The translations under genes and the position numbers were made by a program. From positions 1 through 64,000 of the forward strand of contig JACQZF010000016.1 of the NCBI GenBank assembly GCA_016213945.1: 64,000 nucleotides of DNA. The letters are read 5' to 3'. How positions within the stretch are numbered: the stretch's first letter is position 1; every line of letters begins with the position of its first letter. The notes under the pieces are model-generated. The model saw nothing but the letters and a program-made list of their open reading frames with translations, ran no database searches and had not been told where the DNA came from. Shown one piece after another: positions 43,999 through 54,043 of this stretch. This stretch comes from Nitrospirota bacterium. Lineage in GTDB: Bacteria > Nitrospirota > Thermodesulfovibrionia > UBA6902.

Positions 43999-45468
43999 AT
44001 GAAAACAGATCCAGCCATTAACTTTATGAAGAACATTCCATCTGTATTGTATAAACTGTTTACTTCAATCCACACATCCATCATTATATTGCTATCCATT
44101 GTCGCGCTGTCCGTAGTGGGCGCATTCTTTCCCCAGAAAGCAAATATTGAGGGAATGAATATCAAACGGTATATTGATACGGGAGGGAAACTGGCCCCTC
44201 TTGTTGAGACTTTGGGTTTGCTCGATGTCTTTAACTCACCTCTTTTTATTGCCCTTGCGGTGCTCCTGCTTATCGCCCTTGCCGCATGCAGTTACGATAG
44301 ATTGTCGAGGAAATTACTTAAGATAAAAAAAACGGGGCGCTCTCTTGAGGCATTGAAGAACCACCCGGAGGTCCTGATTTTTGAAGAGACTGATCTCGAA
44401 GAACGGTTAAAAGAAAACAAATTTCAGCTTAAGACCGAATATCAGAATGAGTCTTCGCCGGTGAGGGTATATGAAAAAGGAGTTCCTGCAGCATGGCTTT
44501 CTTTATTGTTACATGTCCTGATATTTCTTTGTATCCTGGGCTTTTTTATAAATACGCTGTTTGCTTTCGAAAATGTTGCCTATCTGTTTCTCAATGAACC
44601 GAAAAAAATTACCATATTCAGCGAAAAACAAAAGTGGAACAAATTATTAAAAAGGATGGGCGGGGCGGTCTCTGGCAGGAACAGCGCTGACGAATATATC
44701 CTGACAATAAAAAATATCAGGAGTGAATATCATCAGGTGCCGGTACTTCATTATCCTGACGAGGACAAGATTTACAGGCTGTCACGCGGGTTGGGAATAA
44801 AAGAGTTTAGCCCCCCGGGTGAAAGATTAGCTCCACAAAAGTGGGCCTCCATGGTTGAAATCAAAAAACCCAATAGTGAGATTCTGGATACAATTTATCT
44901 GGAACCTAATAAGACATTCAGCGGAGGCGGGTTTTCACTTCATCATGTTACGCCGCTGCATAGGGTAAAATTTAAGGCAAACGATGAAATAGTTGATATT
45001 TTCAGCGGCCATGGTTTCCGCTTAAAAGGCGTGGATGGCGAGTTCGGGATTAGTCGAATTCTTTCGGGGACCGTTTTTAAACCGGACGGCTCAACAGAAA
45101 CACTGACCCCCGCAACAACTGTTTATTACTTTCCTGATGAAATTCCACTTGTGAGAGAGGATATTGTCGATATCCGTCTCGGCGAAAAAAAGCACGCCAA
45201 AGATTTTGATTTTGAAATCCTGGAAATACGGGACGGGTTTCTCTTTTTTTACAGCAAAAACCCGAGCCTGTGGTTAGTGGGCATTACGTCAGTTTTAGCG
45301 TTACTTGTCCTCTCTGTAAGATGCTTCTGCGCATGGTACAGGATAGAACTGGCATCTGAAAATAACACGACATATGTCCTGTTAAAAACAAGAGGGGCGC
45401 TGGCAGATAAAGAGATGCTCCTAAAAAAAATGACAGTAATACCTGATAGAGCGATGCATGAAGCATAG
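43999..45468 (+). CDS. resB: Cytochrome c biogenesis protein ResB
   Basis: 489 residues. Three N-terminal membrane helices (about 17-38, 71-94, 165-190), a large periplasmic domain and a final helix (LWLVGITSVLALLVLSVRCF). ResB (Ccs1) with CcsA forms the system II heme lyase that attaches heme to CxxCH of exported apocytochromes. Opening LFTSIHTSIIILLSIVALSVVGAFFPQ is characteristic. It precedes ccsA by about 60 bases. Confidence 0.9.
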   Translation: MKTDPAINFMKNIPSVLYKLFTSIHTSIIILLSIVALSVVGAFFPQKANIEGMNIKRYIDTGGKLAPLVETLGLLDVFNSPLFIALAVLLLIALAACSYDRLSRKLLKIKKTGRSLEALKNHPEVLIFEETDLEERLKENKFQLKTEYQNESSPVRVYEKGVPAAWLSLLLHVLIFLCILGFFINTLFAFENVAYLFLNEPKKITIFSEKQKWNKLLKRMGGAVSGRNSADEYILTIKNIRSEYHQVPVLHYPDEDKIYRLSRGLGIKEFSPPGERLAPQKWASMVEIKKPNSEILDTIYLEPNKTFSGGGFSLHHVTPLHRVKFKANDEIVDIFSGHGFRLKGVDGEFGISRILSGTVFKPDGSTETLTPATTVYYFPDEIPLVREDIVDIRLGEKKHAKDFDFEILEIRDGFLFFYSKNPSLWLVGITSVLALLVLSVRCFCAWYRIELASENNTTYVLLKTRGALADKEMLLKKMTVIPDRAMHEA

Positions 45469-45530
45469 AGACAACGAGGACCGGAATATTATGGAAAAGC
45501 GCGGGAAAATAAAATCATTCGGAGTTATCC

Positions 45531-46403
45531 ATGATGACAAATAACGCTTTTCTGGAACAGGCCTCTTTACTCATAACAGAGATTAGGCTTTACTGGCTCG
45601 TGGCGCTGCTTTACGGCGTATGTTTCTGCACTGCCGTAGCTTATTTTATAACTCGAAAAAACATCTTGGGCGAAAGCTTAAACCTGTTTTTGGCCGGAAC
45701 AGCCGTAATTCATATACCGCTGATACTTTTCAGGACGTATTTGGTGCAAAGATTTCCATTGCAAAGCATTTACGAGGCTCTCTCACTGTTTGCTCTTCTC
45801 ACAACGGTTACGTATTTATATATTTCCAGAAAATGGCGCAATATTTATTTGATAGGGCTTATGGTCTCCGCTATCGCTTTTACCGCGTGCTTATATGCCC
45901 TCCTTAATCGAAGCCCTGTGGCAGAGCCTATTATGCCAACGCATAACAGTATATGGTTTGAAATTCATGTCATTGCGGGATTATTGGCCTACGCAGCCTT
46001 TGCAGTCAGCTTTTCTATTGAGTCACTCTGCGTCATGATCAAATTTGCCCCTGAAAGATATCGTAGTATTTTCGGATTTACCGGCGAAGTCCCTTGTGGA
46101 TGGTCTTATAGATTGTCGCTTTACGGGTTTCCCTTTTTGACATTGTCTTTAATCACGGGCGGCTTGTGGGCCTATGATCTGTGGGGCGTGTACTGGTCCT
46201 GGGACCCCAAACAGACATGGGCGCTGATAACGTGGATGGTATTTGCTGTCTATCTGCATGCAAAATCCAGTGAAAAGTGGAAGGGACTAACAGCTTCTTT
46301 GTTAAATATTTCAGGGTTTGTCAGTATGATGGTGACATTCGTCGGGGTTGATGTGCTTATAAACTTCCTGCTAACAATTAAAACGTGCCACTGGTCACAT
46401 TAG
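45531..46403 (+). CDS. ccsA: Cytochrome c biogenesis protein CcsA/ResC
   Basis: 290 residues, eight predicted membrane helices. The heme-handling tryptophan-rich motif is WGVYWSWDPKQTWALITW near residue 218, with the conserved histidines (HNSIWFEIHVIAG and HAKSSEKW) that hold heme. Partner of ResB for covalent heme attachment outside the membrane. The pair implies multiheme or other c-type cytochromes elsewhere in the genome. Confidence 0.92.
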   Translation: MMTNNAFLEQASLLITEIRLYWLVALLYGVCFCTAVAYFITRKNILGESLNLFLAGTAVIHIPLILFRTYLVQRFPLQSIYEALSLFALLTTVTYLYISRKWRNIYLIGLMVSAIAFTACLYALLNRSPVAEPIMPTHNSIWFEIHVIAGLLAYAAFAVSFSIESLCVMIKFAPERYRSIFGFTGEVPCGWSYRLSLYGFPFLTLSLITGGLWAYDLWGVYWSWDPKQTWALITWMVFAVYLHAKSSEKWKGLTASLLNISGFVSMMVTFVGVDVLINFLLTIKTCHWSH

Positions 46404-46482
46404 ATCATATGAATGGTTTTTCTTGTCCAATAAAAGTACAAGGGAACGTCAGGAACAATAAGCATAAGGTTGTGGAAATCCT

Positions 46483-47889
46483 ATGAGAGTTTTACTTGTA
46501 GTACCGCCAAGTTCATTAGAAGAGAGATGGGGTAAATTTGATAAAGCGGTCCAGACTTATCTGCCCCTGGGACTTGCATATATAGCAAGCATTATTGAAA
46601 AAGAAGGACACGAGGTAAAAGCAATAGATGCAGTTGCGTCAAAATACAGCTTTGGTGATATAGAAGAAATTATTAAAATTTATTCTCCTGATATCCTGGG
46701 GCAACAAACTGTTTTCAGTAATTTAAATGATTGCTACCAGACAGCAAAGATTGCGAAAAATATAAAACCTGATATAAAGACTGTGTTGGGTGGGGCACAC
46801 ACTACAATGTATCCCGAAGAATCCATCAAGAAGGATTTTATCGATTTTATTGTCATAGGTGAAGGTGAATTTATAGTAAAGAAGCTTTTAGACTGTCTTG
46901 AGAACCGGGGCGATCTGGCTGCTGTGCCGGGAATTGTATGGAAAACTGGAGACAAGATCATCAGAAATGAGCCGCCCTCTCCAATAAAGGATCTTGATTC
47001 GCTTCCTTTACCTGCAAGACATCTTTTCCCCATAGAAAAGTACTCAGCTGCATCGCAGCTTAAGGGGAAAAGAGTTATGAATATGGTTGTTTCCCGGGGC
47101 TGTCCTTTCCGTTGTTCCTTTTGCTGGGTCCCGGAAGCCTTTGGCCGTAACATCAGATATCGCAGTCCTGAGAGCGTAGTCCGTGAAATGAAGCTTCTTA
47201 AAGAAAAATATGGGGCCGATTGTATTAGATTTTGGGATGATTCATTCTCAGCAAACAGAAAATGGATCAATCAATTCTGTGATCTATTAATCACTGAGGA
47301 CCTGAATATACCCTGGTCGTGTTTTACACGGGTGGACCTTGTCAATCTGGCAGTCCTTAAAAAAATGGAAGCCTCAGGATGCTATCAAATTTTTTATGGC
47401 ATAGAGTCAGGCGTGCAACGACTTCTCGATATAATCAATAAAGGCACCACCTTGGAACAAGCAAGCAATGCCGTCAAACTTACTAAAGCAGCCGGGATAG
47501 AAAGTTTCTGTTCTTACATGCTGGCACTTCCGGGCGAAACCCAAAAAGATGCCGAGCAGACAATTGAATTTGCTAAAAAACTAAATTCCGATTATGTTCA
47601 GTTTAATCTGACAATACCTCACATGGCCGGCGAAAAGTTTTGCGATTTCGCCAAAGAACACGGCACTGTACTTGAAGATGTTAATACTGCAACACTATTT
47701 GAGAATCCGGCTTATATACCCTTCGGCAGGACAAAAGAAGAATTGAAAGATACTGTGAAAAAAGCATATAAAAGCTACTATCTCAGGCCGTCATATATCA
47801 TAAAAAGAGTATATAAAATAAAAGATACGCCTCTCAGGAAAGTTGTTGTATTATTTTGGACTGGTTTAAAAGTGCTGTTATGGCGATGA
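46483..47889 (+). CDS. B12-binding radical SAM protein
   Basis: 468 residues. An N-terminal cobalamin-binding Rossmann fold (about 1-145, GLAYIASIIEKEGHEVKAIDA and VLGGAHTTMYPEE) lacks the DxHxxG histidine motif, so any cobalamin would bind base-off without it. The radical SAM motif is CPFRCSFC (C207, C211, C214). Family members methylate unreactive carbons or rearrange rings; the substrate is unknown. It shares the AT-rich stretch and direction with resB-ccsA and the radical SAM gene at 42919. It is related to the intact form of the remnant at 179-498. Confidence 0.88.
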   Translation: MRVLLVVPPSSLEERWGKFDKAVQTYLPLGLAYIASIIEKEGHEVKAIDAVASKYSFGDIEEIIKIYSPDILGQQTVFSNLNDCYQTAKIAKNIKPDIKTVLGGAHTTMYPEESIKKDFIDFIVIGEGEFIVKKLLDCLENRGDLAAVPGIVWKTGDKIIRNEPPSPIKDLDSLPLPARHLFPIEKYSAASQLKGKRVMNMVVSRGCPFRCSFCWVPEAFGRNIRYRSPESVVREMKLLKEKYGADCIRFWDDSFSANRKWINQFCDLLITEDLNIPWSCFTRVDLVNLAVLKKMEASGCYQIFYGIESGVQRLLDIINKGTTLEQASNAVKLTKAAGIESFCSYMLALPGETQKDAEQTIEFAKKLNSDYVQFNLTIPHMAGEKFCDFAKEHGTVLEDVNTATLFENPAYIPFGRTKEELKDTVKKAYKSYYLRPSYIIKRVYKIKDTPLRKVVVLFWTGLKVLLWR

Positions 47890-47983
47890 TCACAACCCTT
47901 TCCGTAACAAGAGTAAATTGCTATATTGAGGCCGGCAGTATTAGAGCAACAGTTTATCATTAATCAACTGTTACTATGGAGAT

Positions 47984-49108
47984 CTAAAAACCGATTAACT
48001 CCTGAAGGCAGGTCATTAAGTCAGTTGAGCCGGACCGTTCGCAGTAGAAAAAGATACTTAAGAGGAGCGCTGCTATGGATAATAAGAGTAACAGCGCCGG
48101 TTTTTTTGTGACTTTTTGAGTTGTTCTGGATATATAAAAGCCGATCCCTGCCGCCTGAGCTGCTTGAGATATCTCCGGTTGTTTATTAGGTGGCTGATGT
48201 TCCTTTAGAGCATTATCCGTTACTGCAGATGCGGCTTGTTCTTTTCTCTCCTTTTGTTTAAGCGAAACCTTATAGAAAAAGATATCTTTGCCTAATCCCA
48301 TTCCCTCGGCAGCCTCATAGACATCATCGACATCTACTATTGTTTTTCCCCTTTCGGAGGCTGTGTTGAGGGCCCTGTCGCATAATGAATTGATTACACG
48401 GGGCGTACTTCCTGGACCGAAGGCGAGGGCCAGCGCTTCCCATCCGGTGTCTGAGAATATGGAAGGGTCACCGCCGGCTATCTTAATACGATGGGAGATG
48501 TATTCCCTTATCCTGCCGCCGCTCATCTTTCCCATATTTTCAAGGGCCGCGATGCGCTGTTTGAAAGGTTCCATCTCCGGCTTGTTGATTATTTCCATTA
48601 ATTCCTCCTGTCCGAGCAGAAGGAGCTGGATAAGTTTGGTCGAATCTTCTTCAAGGTTGTTCAGCAAGCGGATGCCGTTAAGCGTGTCATCTGTCATAAG
48701 ATGCGATTCATCTATCATCAGCAGACATTTACCGCCTTCAGAATTAATCTTTAAGAGGGCGTCCTTGATGTCTCTTAGAAGGAACACCTTCTCGGTTGAT
48801 GAAGGTTTCAGTTCAAGCTCATGTGCGATAAAAAGAAAAAGATCGATGCTGTTCTCAGGAGGCAGAGCCATCCATATAAGGGTTATATTATTTGAAAAAT
48901 CAGATATTATCATTCGGCTCAGGGTTGTCTTGCCTGTCCCGATAGGCCCTGTAACCACCATCAGCCCCCGGCCCGCCTTAAAAGAATCTGTTATCCGGTG
49001 ATGGACCCTGGCATGTTCTCCCTGATCAAAAAAGAACCTTGTGTCAGGCACATTTTCAAAGGGCAGTATTTTTAGGCCAAAGTGTTCAGTGTACATAGTA
49101 TCTTGCAA
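47984..49108 (-). CDS. ExeA/GspA-like AAA ATPase, membrane anchored
   Basis: 374 residues. YTEHFGLKILPFENVPDTRFFF at the start is diagnostic of the ExeA/GspA-type ATPases; GPIGTGKTTLSRM is Walker A, CLLMIDESHLM Walker B. A helix near residues 341-360 (PALLLLLSIAALLLSIFFY) is the membrane anchor, so only a short periplasmic tail remains and the peptidoglycan-binding domain of full GspA is absent. Such proteins serve type II secretion or exopolysaccharide export; no such genes are adjacent. Confidence 0.85.
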   Translation of the reverse strand: MQDTMYTEHFGLKILPFENVPDTRFFFDQGEHARVHHRITDSFKAGRGLMVVTGPIGTGKTTLSRMIISDFSNNITLIWMALPPENSIDLFLFIAHELELKPSSTEKVFLLRDIKDALLKINSEGGKCLLMIDESHLMTDDTLNGIRLLNNLEEDSTKLIQLLLLGQEELMEIINKPEMEPFKQRIAALENMGKMSGGRIREYISHRIKIAGGDPSIFSDTGWEALALAFGPGSTPRVINSLCDRALNTASERGKTIVDVDDVYEAAEGMGLGKDIFFYKVSLKQKERKEQAASAVTDNALKEHQPPNKQPEISQAAQAAGIGFYISRTTQKVTKKPALLLLLSIAALLLSIFFYCERSGSTDLMTCLQELIGF

Positions 49109-49351
49109 CTCCTTGTTTAGGTAAACGGGATTTACTTCAACGGACTTTAATCCCCAATCATAAATCAGGTTAGTAGAGGATTATCTTTTTGACATAGGGT
49201 TATCTTAAAGTAACCAAGGGCAATATTTCAATCTGTCAGTGATGGCAGATTTGAATTAACTCCATCATAAAGCTTACAATAGTACCTGCGGGTAGTTTTG
49301 CTGCGCATTACTGAACACAAAATATCTCGCCTCATTATAATCGATAACAAA

Positions 49352-51208
49352 ATGATCCAGATAAGTAATTTAGAAAAATCATACGGGCGTCAGGTGCTCT
49401 TCGACAAGATCGGTTTTATAATAAATCCCGGAGAGCGCATCGGACTCGTCGGCAGAAACGGCCACGGCAAGACTACGCTGTTCAAACTCATATTAGGGCA
49501 GGAACATCAGGACTCCGGGACTATCAGCATACCAAACGGCTACAGGACCGGGCATCTCTCACAGCATATCCGGTTTACCGAGGAGAGCGTATTGAAAGAG
49601 GCTTGCCTGAGCCTTCCGCAGTACGATGACGGCAGGGACGAAAGTTACAAGGCGGAGGCCATACTGATGGGTCTCGGGTTTTCCGTTGACGATCTTGTTC
49701 TCGACCCTTCGCAGTTGTCCGGCGGGTTTCAGGTGAGGCTGAACCTTGCGAAGGTGCTCGTCTCGGACCCGAACCTCCTGCTGCTTGACGAACCCACAAA
49801 CTATCTCGACATCGTGTCGCTCCGCTGGCTTGTGCAATTTTTGCGAAGCTGGAGAAAAGAGCTGATGATAATTACCCATGACCGCTCGATCATGGATTCT
49901 GTTACCACACATACAATGGCGATCCATCGCTGCGGGGTAAGAAAGATAGCAGGGCCTACGGAAAATGTGTACCAGCAATTGATGCTGGAAGAAGAGATAT
50001 ATGAAAAGACCCGGGTGAACGACGAGAAAAAGCGGGCGGAGATCGAACAGTTCATAAACCGTTTCAGGGCAAAGGCCACCAAGGCAAAGGCGGTCCAGTC
50101 GAGGGTCAAGGCATTACAGAAAAAGGAGAAGCTTGAAAAATTATCAGACACAAAAAACCTTGACTTCAGCTTTAACTCCGCCCCATTTCAAAGCAAACAG
50201 CTTATGGAAGTGAAAGACCTGTACTTCGGATTTAAATTCGGCGAACCGTTAATTGACAGGTTGAGCTTTTTCGTCGGCAAGAAGGACCGCATCGCGATAA
50301 TAGGAAAGAACGGCAAGGGCAAGACAACGCTCCTGAATCTCCTGGCCGGGGAATTAACTCCCTTGAGCGGCGAGATACGCTCTCACAATGACCTGAAGTT
50401 TGCGTATTTCGGACAGACAAATATAAACCGTCTGGACCCGCAAAAGACCATTGAAGAAGAGATAATGGACGCGCACCCCGACCACAGCAGGGGCCCGGCG
50501 CGCGCGATATGCGGGGCCATGATGTTTCCAAAGGACGACGCGCTGAAAAAGATCAGCGTCCTCTCCGGCGGCGAGAAGAGCCGTGTGCTTCTTGGTAAAC
50601 TGCTCGTCAGCCCCGCTAACATGCTGCTGCTTGATGAACCGACGAACCACCTCGATATGGAGTCCACCGATTCCCTGGTCGAGGCAATAGAAGACTTCAG
50701 CGGCGCTGTAGTCATGGTTACCCACAGTGAAATGATACTCCATGCCATCGCAACACGGCTCATTGTCTTTGACGGTGGTAAGGCGACCCTTTTTGAAGGC
50801 ACGTATCAGGACTTCCTTGACAGAGTGGGTTGGAGCAATGAAGTCCCCCCGCCGCCGCGTGACACTAAAGGGAATGGTGGAAAAACCCTGGACAAGAAGC
50901 TCCGCCGCCGCCTGCGCGCTGAACTGGTCAATGAAAAATCAAAGACCCTCAGCGCCTTGCAGAAAAGGACCGCTGAAATTGAACGCGAGATCGTCAGCCA
51001 TGAAGCGATTGTAGAGCAGAGCAATAAAGATATAGTGGATGCCTCAGCTAAAGGCGACGGCGACACTATCAAAAAACTCTCAAAGGCGCTCCACGATTCA
51101 CAATCAAAGATCGATTCCCTCTTCTCCGAACTCGAACGCCTGCAGACCGAGATTGTTGACAAGACAAAGGAGTTTGAAGAAAAGCTTAGCAATATGGAGA
51201 TGGTGTAG
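49352..51208 (+). CDS. ABC-F family ATPase (Uup/YheS-like)
   Basis: 618 residues from the ATG at 49352 (MIQISNLEKSYG), the normal family start; a TTG 18 codons upstream is less likely. Two ATP-binding cassettes in one chain: Walker A GRNGHGKTTLF and GKNGKGKTTLL, signatures LSGGFQVRL and LSGGEKSRV, an interdomain linker with KAKAVQSRVKALQKKEKLE, and a C-terminal coiled coil (about 535-618). Soluble translation factor class acting at the ribosomal E site. Confidence 0.92.
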   Translation: MIQISNLEKSYGRQVLFDKIGFIINPGERIGLVGRNGHGKTTLFKLILGQEHQDSGTISIPNGYRTGHLSQHIRFTEESVLKEACLSLPQYDDGRDESYKAEAILMGLGFSVDDLVLDPSQLSGGFQVRLNLAKVLVSDPNLLLLDEPTNYLDIVSLRWLVQFLRSWRKELMIITHDRSIMDSVTTHTMAIHRCGVRKIAGPTENVYQQLMLEEEIYEKTRVNDEKKRAEIEQFINRFRAKATKAKAVQSRVKALQKKEKLEKLSDTKNLDFSFNSAPFQSKQLMEVKDLYFGFKFGEPLIDRLSFFVGKKDRIAIIGKNGKGKTTLLNLLAGELTPLSGEIRSHNDLKFAYFGQTNINRLDPQKTIEEEIMDAHPDHSRGPARAICGAMMFPKDDALKKISVLSGGEKSRVLLGKLLVSPANMLLLDEPTNHLDMESTDSLVEAIEDFSGAVVMVTHSEMILHAIATRLIVFDGGKATLFEGTYQDFLDRVGWSNEVPPPPRDTKGNGGKTLDKKLRRRLRAELVNEKSKTLSALQKRTAEIEREIVSHEAIVEQSNKDIVDASAKGDGDTIKKLSKALHDSQSKIDSLFSELERLQTEIVDKTKEFEEKLSNMEMV

Positions 51209-51241
51209 ACCAGGATAATTATGTGTCCCCTTGTAGGGGTC

Positions 51242-53416
51242 TTATCCCTCACGCTTACGCATCATGCATGCCCTGACAAGGCGGGCTTCTTCGTAACTTA
51301 CTGTGCCGGAGAAATGCTCCACTACCGGCTTAAGCGCCCACTGCTGACTGGATAAAAAAAATTCCTCTATCAACTGCCGCTTTGCCGGATCAATAAGACG
51401 ATCTACATCAACCTCGCGTCCCTCCATTATCAGACGCTCCATGTGGGCAGCTATGGTTGCAAGCGAAAGATTGCGCTGTTTTGCGATTTCCTCAAGGGAC
51501 ATCCCTTTTTGGGAAAGCTCATAGGTCTCTTCAATTGTCCGGCTCTTATTATTCTTCTGCGCTGATAACGGACGGTGTGTGTACACTGGAACCTCCGCTG
51601 GTTTCGATATGCCGGGATTTTCATCAAGATACCGCTTTATCTCAGCGGCAAAATCCTCCCCGTACCGTTCGAGCTTCGTATCTCCTACGCCGCTGATCAT
51701 TTTCAACTCCGGCAGAGTTGACGGGAAACGCCTGCACATGTCCTGCAGGGTCTTGTCCGAGAAAATGATATAGGGCGGGACCTGTTGTATATCAGCCAGC
51801 CTTTTTCTGATGCCTCTAAGTCTTTCAAAAAGCGCCCGGTCATATTCCCCTCCCTTGTCCGCCGGAGTCTTCGCCTTCACTTCTTCCTTTATCAATGCAG
51901 TGATCTTTTCTCTGCCGAACAATATATCGGACCCTTTTTTCGTAATATTCAGCACAGGATATGGATCGCCTTCCTGCATGAGCGCCTCCTGCGCGATGAG
52001 CTCATCAACCAAAGTGCGCCAGTATCTTTTGTCCCTGTCTTTGCCGACGCCGTAGGTCTTTATCTCGTTATGTTTAAGCTCCCGGATGCGCTTGGTGTCC
52101 GCGCCCGTAACAATGTCCACAATGTGCCCCGCCCCGAACCTCTGCCCTGTCCTTGACACTGCCGACATTATCTTCTGCGCTTCGATAGTGATGTCGATCT
52201 GCTCAACGTTGCCGGAGCAGATATCGCAGGCCGTGCAATTGCCGGAGGTGTAATCCTCCCCGAAAAATCCGAGTAGCTGTTTCCTCCTGCAGACATTATG
52301 CGCCGCGTATCCCGCCATCTGATTCAGCTTCCCCATGGCGATGGAACGCTCATTGTCATCCGTTATCCTGTCGATGAAATAACGGATCTTCGGAATGTCC
52401 CCTCGGCTGAAGAACAGGAGGCAGCGGGCAGCGCTTCCGTCACGGCCCGCGCGTCCGGTCTCCTGATAATAACTTTCGATATTTTTTGGAAGGTCGGCGT
52501 GAAGGACAAAGCGCACATTTGATTTATCAATGCCCATGCCAAAGGCAATGGTCGCCGTTATCACCTGGACCCCATCCCTGTTAAAGGCCTCCTGATTTTT
52601 GCTCCGCTCCCCGGCTGACAATCCCGCATGATACGGCAGTGCGGAGATGCCCTTTGATATCAGGAACTCCGCAGTCTCCATCACGGAATCGCGCGTCGTG
52701 CGGTAGATGATCCCTGATTCGCCGGGATGCTCCATGAGAAATTCGAGTATCTGCGCTTCCACTCCTGATTTTGACTTTACCTCATAGAAGAGGTTCGGGC
52801 GGTTAAAGGACGCGCGCACTATATACGGGTTTCTGAGGCCGATCTTCCTGATGATATCGGACTGCACCTTTTCGGTTGCCGTGGCGGTAAAGGCCGCAAC
52901 CGGCACAGCAGGAAACATCTTTGGTATGAGAGAAAGGCCTAAATAGTCGGGACGGAAATCATGCCCCCATTCTGAAATGCAATGAGCCTCGTCTATCGCA
53001 AAGAAAGAGACCGAAGAGGTCTTCAGCCTTTCAAGGAAGTGCGGTATGGCAAATCTCTCAGGTGCGATATAAAGCAGATTGAGTTTACCTGATTGTAATT
53101 TGCGATAAACGTCGGCAACCTCCCCGGCATTCATCGAGCTGTTCATGAATGCGGCGGATATCCCGTTTACAACCGCTGAATCAACCTGGTCTTTCATCAG
53201 CGAGATGAGCGGGCTGATGACAACCACCGTGCCGCGCATAAGCCTTGCGGGCAGCTGGTAGCACAAGGATTTCCCGCCGCCGGTCGGCATTACCGCAAAT
53301 ACGTCTTTGCCGTCGAGGATATTTTTGATAATGGATTCCTGATTAGGACGGAATGTCTGAAAACCGAAAACGTTTTTAAGCGTATCAAATATCGATGAAT
53401 TCAAGGTGTCTTTCAC
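51242..53416 (-). CDS. recQ: ATP-dependent DNA helicase RecQ
   Basis: 724 residues. Walker A MPTGGGKSLCYQ, DEAH box IDEAHCISEWGHDFRPDY, QETGRAGRDG motif VI, a zinc-binding C4 site (CRRKQLLGFFGEDY with CTACDIC), an RQC winged helix and an HRDC domain (YDRALFERLRGIRKRLA). The extra C-terminal helix-turn-helix region (ETYELSQKGMSLEEIAKQRNLSLATIAAHMERL) is a HTH_40-type domain found in some RecQ proteins. Acts in recombination and fork repair. Confidence 0.95.
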   Translation of the reverse strand: MKDTLNSSIFDTLKNVFGFQTFRPNQESIIKNILDGKDVFAVMPTGGGKSLCYQLPARLMRGTVVVISPLISLMKDQVDSAVVNGISAAFMNSSMNAGEVADVYRKLQSGKLNLLYIAPERFAIPHFLERLKTSSVSFFAIDEAHCISEWGHDFRPDYLGLSLIPKMFPAVPVAAFTATATEKVQSDIIRKIGLRNPYIVRASFNRPNLFYEVKSKSGVEAQILEFLMEHPGESGIIYRTTRDSVMETAEFLISKGISALPYHAGLSAGERSKNQEAFNRDGVQVITATIAFGMGIDKSNVRFVLHADLPKNIESYYQETGRAGRDGSAARCLLFFSRGDIPKIRYFIDRITDDNERSIAMGKLNQMAGYAAHNVCRRKQLLGFFGEDYTSGNCTACDICSGNVEQIDITIEAQKIMSAVSRTGQRFGAGHIVDIVTGADTKRIRELKHNEIKTYGVGKDRDKRYWRTLVDELIAQEALMQEGDPYPVLNITKKGSDILFGREKITALIKEEVKAKTPADKGGEYDRALFERLRGIRKRLADIQQVPPYIIFSDKTLQDMCRRFPSTLPELKMISGVGDTKLERYGEDFAAEIKRYLDENPGISKPAEVPVYTHRPLSAQKNNKSRTIEETYELSQKGMSLEEIAKQRNLSLATIAAHMERLIMEGREVDVDRLIDPAKRQLIEEFFLSSQQWALKPVVEHFSGTVSYEEARLVRACMMRKREG

Positions 53417-53476
53417 TGCCCCCCCATTAGACCGTTATTCTAACATAACGGAAAGCAGTTTAAACCCCAAACACCA

Positions 53477-53791
53477 TCAGCGGATAAAGGAGCAGCAGTA
53501 ATCGGTAAGCGCCCTGACCTTGAGGGAGAATTTAGCATTGGCCTTAACTTCAAAAGATTCTCCGCCTTTGATAGTCTTCCAGCCGCTCTCTTCGGGCAGG
53601 AGCACGTCTAAATCCCCTGAAAGTATTTCCATTATCTCTTTGTCCGCAGTATTAAACTCATACTCGCCGGACAGCATCACCCCAAGGGTCTTCTTTGAGC
53701 CATCGCCGAAAATGACGGTCCTGCTTGTCACCTTGCCGTCGAAATAGATATTCGCCTTCTTCACAACCGTTACATTCTTAAACTCAGACAT
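53477..53791 (-). CDS. ppnP: Pyrimidine/purine nucleoside phosphorylase PpnP
   Basis: 104 residues, small single-cupin protein (DUF1255). [49 protein letters not shown] and [15 protein letters not shown] are conserved. In E. coli PpnP phosphorolyses several nucleosides to free base and pentose-1-phosphate. Confidence 0.92.
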   Translation of the reverse strand: MSEFKNVTVVKKANIYFDGKVTSRTVIFGDGSKKTLGVMLSGEYEFNTADKEIMEILSGDLDVLLPEESGWKTIKGGESFEVKANAKFSLKVRALTDYCCSFIR

Positions 53792-53865
53792 GATGATACC
53801 TCACATACATTTTTATTTAATGCGATGAATGTACCAGAGGTAATGCCGGATATGCAAGCCCTTTT

Positions 53866-53940
53866 CTACTTGATGAAGGTTCCGTTGCGGTATTCCTCAA
53901 ACGCTATCCTGATCTCTTCCACCGGTCGTGTGGCGCATTG
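53866..53940 (-). pseudogene. Pirin family protein, C-terminal remnant
   Basis: About 24 codons ending at TAG 53866 read PVEEIRIAFEEYRNGTFIK, matching the extreme C-terminus of pirin-like cupin proteins as I remember them. No start or upstream domain exists, since AT-rich DNA without homology precedes it. The remnant implies a deletion between ppnP and the methyltransferase gene. Confidence 0.55.
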
Positions 53941-54043
53941 AAAAATTAATTTATCTCTTATAGAATAAAAAACAATTCAGCCTGCTTCTTAAACCTTGTT
54001 TCATTGCTTGAATTAATTTAACAAAATTCCTTGCAGGTATTTT

